Below, piece by piece: positions 1-6,427 of a DNA stretch of 11,316 nucleotides. Position 1 is the first letter of the stretch; every line of letters begins with the position of its first letter. The stretch spans positions 1-11,316 of the forward strand of contig JBCCLI010000204.1 in assembly GCA_039026975.1 (NCBI GenBank). The letters run 5' to 3'. The translations under genes and the position numbers were made by a program. The notes under the pieces were generated by a model. The model was not told the origin of the DNA and did not search any database. It was given only the letters and a program-made list of their open reading frames with translations. The DNA comes from JBCBKZ01 sp039026975 (GTDB taxonomy: Bacteria > Bacteroidota > Bacteroidia > J057).

Positions 1-1
1 A

Positions 2-3000
2 TCTCCAGGGGACTGGGACGAACTAGAACTACAGCGCGCTTACACAGATGATTACAGTGGCGCCACCCATATCTACCTAAAGCAGAAATTCAACCAGATA
101 GGCATACATGAAGCCATCCTGAATATCACCATGAATAAAAAAAGAGAAATAGTCTATGTTTCTCATAGACTAGCTCCTAAAGTGGGTAGTAGCATTGATG
201 CCAGAAGGCCGGTGATTAGTCCTGTTCAGGCCCTTCAAGCGGCAGCATCCCATCTGAACTTACCCCTAACTGAAAAGCCTATTATCCAGAAAGTGATAGG
301 CGGCCCGGAAGAGAAAGTGATATTTGGTACGGTAGGGATAGCTAAGGAAGCTATAGAAGTAGGATTAACCTATCAGCCTATGCAGAGGGGGCAGCTCATA
401 CTGAGTTGGAATGTACGCATACGGGAGAGCCGGTCGCAGGACTGGTGGAATGTACGTGTGAGTGCCCAGGATGGCAGCGTCCTTTCCCAGAATAATTGGA
501 CTACCCATGATCACTGGGGAGCCTGTTTTGGGCATAGACATAAAAAGCCAACTACCCCTTCTATCATGGGTCCTGGCTTGGCACCTTCAGCATCCACTGC
601 AGATGGGGCTAAGTACAGGGTTTTTCCCCTTACAGTAGAAAGCCCAAGACATGGAAGTCAGGCCACAGTAGAAAATCCTGCTGATGCTACCGCTTCTCCC
701 TTTGGCTGGCATGATGTAGATGGCGTAGAGGGTCCAGAATTTACCATAACCAGAGGAAATAATGCCTGGGCGCAAGATGATAAAAATGGTAATGATGGTA
801 CGGGGAGTAGTCCTGACGGAGGGCAGGCCTTAGATTTTTCTGCTACTATTGACCTAAATGGAACTCCGAGGTCTTACATAGATGCCTCTATCACCAATCT
901 TTTCTATTGGAGTAATATCTGCCATGATATCTTCTACCAATACGGATTTGATGAGAATAGCGGAAACTTCCAGCAGAATAACTACGGTAGGGGAGGAAAA
1001 GAAGGAGACTTTATATTTGCAGATTCTCAGGATGGATCGGCTTTAAATAATGCCACCTTCCAATCGCCTCCTGATGGAGAAAACGGAAGGATGCAAATGT
1101 TCATTTGGACTTCAGATTTTGGGAATAGACCCATCATGACTATTACCTCTCCAGCTATCATAGCAGGAGAATATGATGGAGTAGAAGCCATATTTGGGCC
1201 TGGCCTGGGAGCAGATCTCTTAAGTGGGACGTTAGTAGCAGTAGAAGATGGGGTAGACTCCACCCTGGCCTGTGATACTATTCTAAACGCTTCAGAGATA
1301 GCAGGTAATATAGCCTTGGTACAGAGGGGAGATTGCTTCTTTGTAGAAAAAGTAAGCCGGGCTGAGCGTGCAGGTGCTATAGCAGTAATAGTAGGAAATA
1401 ACCAAGGGGGACCCGCTTTCCCTATGGGAGGAGATGACCCTGGGATTAATATCCCTTCTCTTATGATAAGCTTAGAAGATTATAACCTACTACTAGCCAA
1501 CATAGATAGAAACATTGGGGTCACGCTTGGGGAGCAAGAATCTACCAATGACCTGGATAGCGGCTTTGATAATGGCATCATTGCCCATGAGTACGGGCAT
1601 GGAGTATCTATTAGACTCACCGGAGGCCCTGATAATAGCTGTCTCTCTAATGTAGAGCAGGCAGGTGAAGGCTGGAGTGACTGGCTAGGGTTAGTGCTCA
1701 CAGTTCAGGAGGGAGATGACAGAGATACAGCCAGGAGCATAGGCACCTATGCCCTGGGAGAGTCCCCTGAGGGGCCTGGTATCAGACCTTTTCCCTACTC
1801 TACAGACATGTCCATAAACCCATTAACGTATGAAGATATATCAGGCCTTTCTATTCCACATGGCGTAGGCTCTGTTTTTGCCACTATGCTGTGGGATATG
1901 TACTGGAATCTGATAGATACTTATGGATATGATCAAGATCTATACCGAGGAACAGGAGGAAATAATATTGCCATACAGCTGGTACTAGAAGGAATGAAGC
2001 TACAGTCCTGTACACCGGGATTCGTGGATTCCAGGGATGCTATTCTGGCAGCAGACAGGCTACTATATGGTGGAGCCAACCAGTGTATTATCTGGGAAAC
2101 CTTCGCCAGGAGAGGGCTAGGGTTCAGTGCCAGCCAGGGCTCTTCAACTAGTGTAGATGATGGAAATGAAGCATTTGATTTACCGCCTCTCTGTGCTACT
2201 ACCCTTCAGCTACAGCTTACAGCCCCTGAGATAGCCCAGAATGGTAGCCAGATAGATTATAGTTTAACCGTCATCAACTCCACAGAGGGACCTCTGACCA
2301 ACTTAGTAGTTAGAGATACCCTGGATGAGAAGGTAAGCTTTATTAATGGTAGTAGCTCCTGTAGCCTTCAGCAAGAAGGACAGATTATAAGCTGGGCTAT
2401 TCCTGAAATGCAGTCGGGAGATACGCTTAGCTGTGCCTTCCAGGTATTAATAGAAGCAGAGGAGGCTTCCAGCTTGGTTTTTGAAGATGACTTTGAGGAG
2501 AATCTCAACCCTTGGGCTACTAATTCTCAAGTAGGGCAAGATGCCTGGACTAGAATAGTATCTGATAGTCTGGGAGGAACCACCTTCTGGTTTGCTGAGA
2601 ATGCCCCTAGAGAAAATGATCAAAGCCTGGAGGGACCAGGAATAGTACTGGGGAATACACCTCAGCTAATCTTCCAGCATGCCTTCCTCACGGAAGCCGG
2701 ATGGGACGGTGGTGTAGTAGAGTTACAAATAGCCGGCCAGGATCAGTGGCGGGATTTAGGAGAATTCATGGTACAGAATGGGTATAACTCTGGCCTAGGT
2801 ACTAATAACCCTGCGGGTAGTAGAGCCGCTTTCAGTGGAGATAGTGACGGCTTAATCGTAACCAAAGTAGACCTCAGTGCCTATGCCAATCAAACGGTGC
2901 AGATCCGTTTCAGAATGCTCTCTGATAACAATACGAATGAAGTCGGTTGGTATGTAGGAGAATTAGAAATTATAGAAAGAATCAGCGTCATCAGGCGTAC

Positions 3001-3337
3001 AGGGGTAATAGCTTCTGAAGGGGATGAAGCGGGTGGAGATGTAGAAACAGAAATCCGAGGTACGCTAGCTACCTCAGTGGCCCCCCTAAGCCTTACTGGA
3101 AAAATCAACCTATTCCCTAATCCCGGTTCCACCCAACTTACGGTTAACTGGGAAGAGTTGCCGGATAATGAGGCTAGTCTTAGGCTACTAGACTTAAGGG
3201 GTAAAACGGTCCTCCAGCCAGGAACTGTCCTGGGCAAAAGAGCTGAAATCAATACAGAAGATCTACCAGAAGGGGTATACCTACTTGAGTGGGATAACGG
3301 AACCTCAAGAGCGACCTTTAAGTGGATCAAAAACTGA
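2..3337 (+). CDS. M36 (fungalysin) family zinc metalloprotease with PA insert and T9SS sorting domain, 5' partial
   Basis: This is a secreted zinc endopeptidase. The frame is open without a stop from base 2, and the 43 codons before the first ATG (131) encode a fungalysin/thermolysin-type propeptide (THIYLKQ, GIHEAILNIT), so the true start is off the window and at least 1111 residues are visible. Numbering from the ATG at 131: propeptide to about residue 60; M36 catalytic part with the FYWSNICHDIFYQYGFDE block near 255-275; a PA domain inserted at about 345-465; zinc motif HEYGH at 486-490 with catalytic Glu487; third ligand probably Glu513 in GEGWSDW; a DUF11-like beta-sandwich at about 695-775; a jelly-roll (MAM/immune-inhibitor-A-like) domain at about 784-950; and a T9SS type A sorting domain from LFPNPG (994) to the end. 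All catalytic residues are present. Its role is probably extracellular protein breakdown; the substrate is unknown. A hairpin terminator candidate follows at 3367-3397. Confidence 0.93.
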   Translation, partial: SPGDWDELELQRAYTDDYSGATHIYLKQKFNQIGIHEAILNITMNKKREIVYVSHRLAPKVGSSIDARRPVISPVQALQAAASHLNLPLTEKPIIQKVIGGPEEKVIFGTVGIAKEAIEVGLTYQPMQRGQLILSWNVRIRESRSQDWWNVRVSAQDGSVLSQNNWTTHDHWGACFGHRHKKPTTPSIMGPGLAPSASTADGAKYRVFPLTVESPRHGSQATVENPADATASPFGWHDVDGVEGPEFTITRGNNAWAQDDKNGNDGTGSSPDGGQALDFSATIDLNGTPRSYIDASITNLFYWSNICHDIFYQYGFDENSGNFQQNNYGRGGKEGDFIFADSQDGSALNNATFQSPPDGENGRMQMFIWTSDFGNRPIMTITSPAIIAGEYDGVEAIFGPGLGADLLSGTLVAVEDGVDSTLACDTILNASEIAGNIALVQRGDCFFVEKVSRAERAGAIAVIVGNNQGGPAFPMGGDDPGINIPSLMISLEDYNLLLANIDRNIGVTLGEQESTNDLDSGFDNGIIAHEYGHGVSIRLTGGPDNSCLSNVEQAGEGWSDWLGLVLTVQEGDDRDTARSIGTYALGESPEGPGIRPFPYSTDMSINPLTYEDISGLSIPHGVGSVFATMLWDMYWNLIDTYGYDQDLYRGTGGNNIAIQLVLEGMKLQSCTPGFVDSRDAILAADRLLYGGANQCIIWETFARRGLGFSASQGSSTSVDDGNEAFDLPPLCATTLQLQLTAPEIAQNGSQIDYSLTVINSTEGPLTNLVVRDTLDEKVSFINGSSSCSLQQEGQIISWAIPEMQSGDTLSCAFQVLIEAEEASSLVFEDDFEENLNPWATNSQVGQDAWTRIVSDSLGGTTFWFAENAPRENDQSLEGPGIVLGNTPQLIFQHAFLTEAGWDGGVVELQIAGQDQWRDLGEFMVQNGYNSGLGTNNPAGSRAAFSGDSDGLIVTKVDLSAYANQTVQIRFRMLSDNNTNEVGWYVGELEIIERISVIRRTGVIASEGDEAGGDVETEIRGTLATSVAPLSLTGKINLFPNPGSTQLTVNWEELPDNEASLRLLDLRGKTVLQPGTVLGKRAEINTEDLPEGVYLLEWDNGTSRATFKWIKN

Positions 3338-3366
3338 TAGCCAGCTAAAGAAATAGTCCATTCTAC

Positions 3367-3397
3367 ATGAGCCATTCCAATATAAGGAGTGGCTCAT
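3367..3397 (+). terminator. Hairpin after the M36 protease gene, probable terminator
   Basis: A 12-bp stem is formed by ATGAGCCATTCC (3367-3378) and GGAGTGGCTCAT (3386-3397), with a single U-G wobble and a 7-base AT-only loop. It lies 30 bases after the protease stop codon and is followed by CCTCTTT, a weak T-tract. The strength and position make it the best terminator candidate in the window. The long near-perfect stem could also work on the other strand, but no gene reads into it from that side. Confidence 0.7.
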
Positions 3398-3582
3398 CCT
3401 CTTTAGAAAGGGGCTATTCCCGGTTTCAGTAAACACAGTTCAGTAGGCACCCAAATTCTCATATTCAAGACATCTCGATTATTCGTGCCCCCCTTGTTAA
3501 AATGGAGGTCCCTTTTTATTGAATTTGCTCCATTTCCTTCAAAATCTTCAAACATATCGTATCTTGAAGTAATTACATACAT

Positions 3583-4884
3583 ATGCTGCTTCATGATACT
3601 CCCTCAGAAGCGCTCATTCAATTTTGCTGGAAAATTCTCCGAAAAGAACTCCGGCTACTTACCACTCAAATCGGAAAACCTGTTCAAGTTATTCACCCTG
3701 GAACCTGGAATACTAACCAAGGGCCAGACTTTCTGAATGCGCATATCCAAATGGAAGGTATCCACTTCCATGGGCATATAGAATTACATATAGACGGAGA
3801 GGACTGGTACAGACATAAGCACCACCTGGACCCCCACTATAATAATACCATCCTCCATATAGTCTGGAAACATACTAACAGACCGGTCATCAGAGAAGAT
3901 GGCACGGCTATTCCAGAATGTGAGATTAATGCGTTAGTTCCTTCCCTCCTCCTAAGAAAAGTAGACGAGCTTAGGCTGGCTAATGCCCCTATTCCCTGTG
4001 CCTCTATGGTTCCCTATGTATCAGGTTTTTATAAAGAATTAGCGTTGACCTCTATGAGTATAGAGAGAATCAGAAGGAAGGCTAAGCTATTGGAGGAGAG
4101 GCTATCAGCCACTACTGCCAACTGGGGGCAGGTACTATGGGAAGAATTAGCCATGCGTATGGGTGGAACCGTGAATGGTGAGGCGTTCAGGGAGGTAGCT
4201 CAGCGAGTCCCCCTTTCCATTTGGAGGCACTATCAACACAACCACCTCCAATTAGAAGCCCTATTTTTAGGGGCTAGTGGCATGCTCCCACTTTCCGCAA
4301 AGGAGGCGTATGTGAACCAATTATTAGAAGCCTGGGCCTATCTTCAGCATAAGCACCGCATAGACCCCATCCCTAGAGTAGCTATTAAGCTGATGCGAAT
4401 GAGACCTGCCTCCTTTCCTACTATCCGTTTTTCGCAGCTAGCCTCCTTATTATTAGCTTATCCTTCTCTCACGGAATTATTCATATCAGAATCTTGGCCA
4501 TTCTTCCTTAGGAGAAAGATCTCTGCCAGTATCTACTGGGATACTCACTACACCTTTGGTACAATTACTAAGCCTAAGAAAAAAAACCTAGGGAAGGCCC
4601 AGAAACACAGCCTACTCATCAATACCCTTATTCCGCTGGGTTACCTATTTACGGCTTCCCATAAAAACACGGATTTACATAGCTGGATAGAAGATGGACT
4701 TACCACCATTCCGCCTGAACATAATAGGATTACCAAGCTCATGCAGACCTTATCTTTTCCTAATGATCATGCTCTACATTCTCAAGGATTAATAGAGCTT
4801 TACAAGCAGTACTGTATAGAAAAGAAATGCCTAAGCTGTAGCATAGGGTACCAAATTCTTTCCCCTTTCAAGCAAACTAGGTAA
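3583..4884 (+). CDS. DUF2851 family protein
   Basis: The 433-residue product has the hallmarks of the DUF2851 family, common in Bacteroidota and of unknown function. Visible motifs are HPGTWNTNQGPDFLNAHI (residues 38-55), GHIELHIDGEDWYRHKHH (64-81), NNTILHIVW (87-95), and a C-terminal cysteine cluster C411-x4-C416-x2-C419 followed by an IGYQIL segment. The length is about what I expect for the family. No signal peptide or membrane segment is seen, so it should be cytoplasmic. ATG 3583 is the first start after an in-frame stop at 3565-3567, and the family motifs begin about 37 residues later. No Shine-Dalgarno is present, as is normal in this phylum. The block with D49, E67 and H69 looks like the metal-binding core of PD-(D/E)XK nucleases, but this is my inference. 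The gene sits 42 bp upstream of the beta-helix transferase on the same strand. Confidence 0.88.
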   Translation: MLLHDTPSEALIQFCWKILRKELRLLTTQIGKPVQVIHPGTWNTNQGPDFLNAHIQMEGIHFHGHIELHIDGEDWYRHKHHLDPHYNNTILHIVWKHTNRPVIREDGTAIPECEINALVPSLLLRKVDELRLANAPIPCASMVPYVSGFYKELALTSMSIERIRRKAKLLEERLSATTANWGQVLWEELAMRMGGTVNGEAFREVAQRVPLSIWRHYQHNHLQLEALFLGASGMLPLSAKEAYVNQLLEAWAYLQHKHRIDPIPRVAIKLMRMRPASFPTIRFSQLASLLLAYPSLTELFISESWPFFLRRKISASIYWDTHYTFGTITKPKKKNLGKAQKHSLLINTLIPLGYLFTASHKNTDLHSWIEDGLTTIPPEHNRITKLMQTLSFPNDHALHSQGLIELYKQYCIEKKCLSCSIGYQILSPFKQTR

Positions 4885-4906
4885 TTAGCTTCTTACCTAT
4901 TAGTTT
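4874..4906 (+). terminator. Hairpin spanning the DUF2851 stop codon
   Basis: AAACTA plus GGTAA (4874-4884) can pair with TTACC (4893-4897) and TAGTTT (4901-4906), leaving a 3-base bulge TAT and an 8-base loop. This gives 11 base pairs, and the stop codon TAA (4882-4884) lies inside the stem. An alternative fold pairs TAGGTAA (4878-4884) with TTACCTA (4893-4899). It could be a weak terminator or attenuator between the DUF2851 gene and the transferase gene. It is AU-rich and lacks a clean T-run, so function is uncertain. Confidence 0.35.
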
Positions 4907-4926
4907 CGCAATAAATATTGTTATAG

Positions 4927-5565
4927 ATGGATAATAAAGTCCCTATCATTATTATAGGCACAGGGAACTCAGGCAAAGTAGCCCTGGAAATAGCCAACTC
5001 ATTAGAAGTGCTAGTATACAGCTTTCTCACTTCCAGAGAAGAGGAGGTAAATGGTGAGATTAATGACATCCCCATTTTTAATACCCTAGGAAGTCAGGAT
5101 AGTGCCGCCTTATTAGCCGATGAGAATGTTAAACTGGTCATAGCAGAACAAGAAATAGCTGATAGAAAAGCAGCTGTGGGAGCTATCCTGGATGCTACTG
5201 CTGAGACGGTTACTATTTCCCACGCCTCGGCCATCATTTCTGCTCACGCTACCCTGGGAAAAGGGAATCTCATCAGTCCTTCTGTGGTCATTCACCCTAA
5301 TGTCTTAATAGGAAGTTATAACCAGTTGGAGACGGCTGCTAGCCTGGAGCCAGGGGTACAGGTAGGAGAATTTTGTACCATACAAGCAGGAGCCAGAATA
5401 GGAGCAGAGACCATATTAGGAGATGAAGTCTTCATAGGAGCAGGTGCTATTCTTAGGAAGGGCATCACCATAGGTAAAGGAGCTATTATAGGGGCAGGTT
5501 CAATAGTTATGGCTGATGTAGGAGAGGAGAAGACAGTTTTCGGAAACCCTGCAAAAGAGATTTAA
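4927..5565 (+). CDS. NeuD/PglD-like left-handed beta-helix (hexapeptide repeat) transferase homologue
   Basis: The 212-residue product has the two-part layout of NeuD/PglD sugar O/N-acyltransferases. An N-terminal nucleotide-sugar-binding-like fold carries the glycine-rich IIIIGTGNSGK (residues 7-17). From about residue 97 to 195 it has hexapeptide repeats of the [LIV]-G-x4 type that build a left-handed beta-helix. It ends in VFGNPAKEI, the usual acyl-CoA-binding tail of the family. Family members use acetyl-CoA to acetylate a nucleotide-linked sugar for glycan or glycoprotein synthesis. The catalytic histidine of PglD (in its EHEC motif) aligns here with Pro142 in SLEPGVQVG, so classical chemistry is doubtful; it may be a diverged transferase clade or use another residue. 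No glycan genes are adjacent. ATG 4927 is the natural start, since the binding fold begins within five residues. It may be co-transcribed with the DUF2851 gene. Confidence 0.8.
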   Translation: MDNKVPIIIIGTGNSGKVALEIANSLEVLVYSFLTSREEEVNGEINDIPIFNTLGSQDSAALLADENVKLVIAEQEIADRKAAVGAILDATAETVTISHASAIISAHATLGKGNLISPSVVIHPNVLIGSYNQLETAASLEPGVQVGEFCTIQAGARIGAETILGDEVFIGAGAILRKGITIGKGAIIGAGSIVMADVGEEKTVFGNPAKEI

Positions 5566-5582
5566 GGTAAAGGGGATAAACA

Positions 5583-5603
5583 GAAGGAGCGAAGAAGTCC
5601 TTC
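5583..5603 (+). terminator. Small hairpin after the transferase gene
   Basis: GAAGGA (5583-5588) pairs with TCCTTC (5598-5603) around a 9-base loop, 17 bases after the transferase stop. No T-run follows, so it is only a weak terminator candidate. A neighbouring palindrome GGAGCTCC (5605-5612) could compete in folding. Confidence 0.25.
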
Positions 5604-5840
5604 CGGAGCTCCCTCGCCTCCCTAACAATGTTTCATCATGGTCTAAAGCACCTTGACTTTATCTGAACCGAAAACCATTTTTATTTGTGTATATATTCCT
5701 TTATGGATTGAAATTGAGAAAGGTTACCAGTTCTTTTGATTTTAGCCTAAGATGAGATCACACTTGTTAATCATCAGCTGATTATCTTTCGAAAAGACTA
5801 TCTTGTAAATAGGTTATCTTGGAAGGGTATAGGTAAAAGG

Positions 5841-5871
5841 GCCGTCCCTCACGCCCCTAATGGTGAGCGGC
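5841..5871. repeat. Bulged GC-rich hairpin in the region upstream of umuD
   Basis: GCCG (5841-5844) and CTCAC (5848-5852) pair with GTGAG (5863-5867) and CGGC (5868-5871). This makes a 9-bp stem with a 3-base bulge (TCC) and a 10-base loop. It is clearly more GC-rich than its surroundings. It may be part of a dispersed intergenic repeat together with the hairpin at 5906-5937. Confidence 0.4.
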
Positions 5872-5905
5872 TTATAGAGATGTGTTGGCAGGACCATGCA
5901 TTTTT

Positions 5906-5937
5906 ACTTGCTTTCTTTCCTTTGGGAAAAAGTAAGT
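5906..5937. repeat. Pyrimidine/purine hairpin, possible dispersed repeat or terminator
   Basis: ACTTGCTTTCTTTCC (5906-5920) pairs with GGAAAAAGTAAGT (5925-5937) across a TTTG loop, giving about 13 pairs with one G-T wobble and a 2-base bulge. The pyrimidine-rich arm followed by a purine-rich arm resembles hairpins that I recall recurring between genes in several Bacteroidota genomes. I cannot confirm from this window that it is repeated. Read on the minus strand the stem ends in pyrimidines, so terminator activity there is possible. Confidence 0.4.
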
Positions 5938-5979
5938 CTCGATGAGAGGGAGGAAGCAACCGTAAATAGGATGGGCTTA

Positions 5980-6005
5980 ACCATAGCTTATGGTAATTTC
6001 ACCAT
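5980..6005 (+). promoter_or_regulatory. Operator-like inverted repeats upstream of umuDC
   Basis: ACCATA (5980-5985) and TATGGT (5989-5994) form a perfect inverted repeat with a 3-base spacer. The second half-site also pairs as ATGGT (5990-5994) with ACCAT (6001-6005), so three alternating half-sites lie 30-55 bases before the umuD start. umuDC operons are normally repressed by LexA or a LexA-like protein bound at a dyad in this position. The overlapping TAATTTCA (5993-6000) partly fits the Bacteroidota -7 element TAnnTTTG. Function is inferred from position and symmetry only; the motif does not match the E. coli SOS box. Confidence 0.35.
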
Positions 6006-6034
6006 TTTGGGATTCCCGCCCTAATAGCTAAAGG

Positions 6035-6427
6035 ATGAAAAGCATGAAAATTCCCTTGCTACAGGCAGCCGTACACGCAGGATTCCCTTCTCCGGCGGAA
6101 GAACACATAGAGAAGCATATAGACCTGAATGAACACCTCATCCAGAATCCTCCTGCTACCTTCTTTGTGAGGGTGAAAGGGCATTCTATGACTGATGCAG
6201 GCATTAAAGATGGAGATACGCTTATCATTGATAGGTCTCTTAAAGCGGAAGAAGGAAAGGTAGTACTCGCCAGTATGGGAGGGGGATTTACCGTCAAAAA
6301 AGTGATCAAAAAAGTAGATGGTATGTACCTTGAATCTCAGTCTACCCAAGGTCCAGCCGTCAGTATACGCCTATCCGAAGAAGTAGAAATATGGGGAGTA
6401 GTCACCTACAGCATCCATAAAATGTGA
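6035..6427 (+). CDS. umuD: UmuD-like translesion polymerase V accessory protein, S24 autoprotease
   Basis: The 130-residue product aligns along its length with UmuD. After RecA-stimulated self-cleavage, UmuD' binds UmuC to form DNA polymerase V. The likely cleavage site is Ala15-Gly16 in VHAGFPSPAEE, where E. coli UmuD has Cys-Gly; Ala-Gly is the classic LexA bond. The serine-lysine dyad is Ser51 in KGHSM and Lys88 in GGFTVKK, 37 residues apart as in E. coli UmuD. IDLNEHLIQNPPATFFV matches the UmuD conserved block. It is about nine residues shorter than E. coli UmuD at the N-terminus. A second ATG at 6044 (Met4) has AAAGGA (6030-6035) about 8 bases upstream, a reasonable Shine-Dalgarno, so translation may begin there. 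Its stop overlaps the umuC start. Damage-inducible control is expected, and a dyad lies upstream at 5980-6005. Confidence 0.93.
   Translation: MKSMKIPLLQAAVHAGFPSPAEEHIEKHIDLNEHLIQNPPATFFVRVKGHSMTDAGIKDGDTLIIDRSLKAEEGKVVLASMGGGFTVKKVIKKVDGMYLESQSTQGPAVSIRLSEEVEIWGVVTYSIHKM

Larger units (their letters stand above)
5566..6034 (+). other. 469-bp gene-free region with several inverted repeats
   Basis: No frame on either strand gives a credible protein here, and no tRNA or other known RNA was recognised. The stretch holds a short hairpin just after the transferase gene (5583-5603), a near-palindrome at 5770-5785, a bulged hairpin at 5841-5871, a pyrimidine/purine hairpin at 5906-5937 and an operator-like set of inverted repeats at 5980-6005. 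It must carry the end of the transferase transcript and the promoter of umuDC. The concentration of hairpins suggests either a dispersed intergenic repeat or an unannotated structured RNA. Confidence 0.6.

Noticed and set aside
2890..3375. 161-codon open frame on the minus strand under the 3' end of the protease gene
   Set aside because: It lies almost wholly antisense to a well-supported T9SS and jelly-roll coding region, its protein is low-complexity (Ser/Leu/Pro-rich), and no domain is recognisable.
3500..3535. Inverted repeat AAATGGAG/CTCCATTT with a 20-base loop upstream of the DUF2851 gene
   Set aside because: Only 8 bp with a long loop and no T-run or conserved feature; expected by chance in 245 bp of AT-rich spacer.
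3560..3567. TATCTTGA as a -7 promoter element for the DUF2851 gene
   Set aside because: It matches TAnnTTTG at six of eight positions but has no TTG at a suitable -33 distance, so it is too weak to list.
3403..3594. 63-codon minus-strand frame in the gap before the DUF2851 gene
   Set aside because: No recognisable motif, unusual composition, and it overlaps the DUF2851 start and any promoter there. I treat it as chance.
3485..3736. 83-codon plus-strand frame running into the DUF2851 gene
   Set aside because: It is an out-of-frame shadow: the DUF2851 motifs are in the other frame and fully explain the overlapping part.
6059..6349. Two minus-strand frames (93 and 96 codons) opposite umuD
   Set aside because: Both are antisense to umuD, whose catalytic dyad, cleavage site and full alignment are clear.
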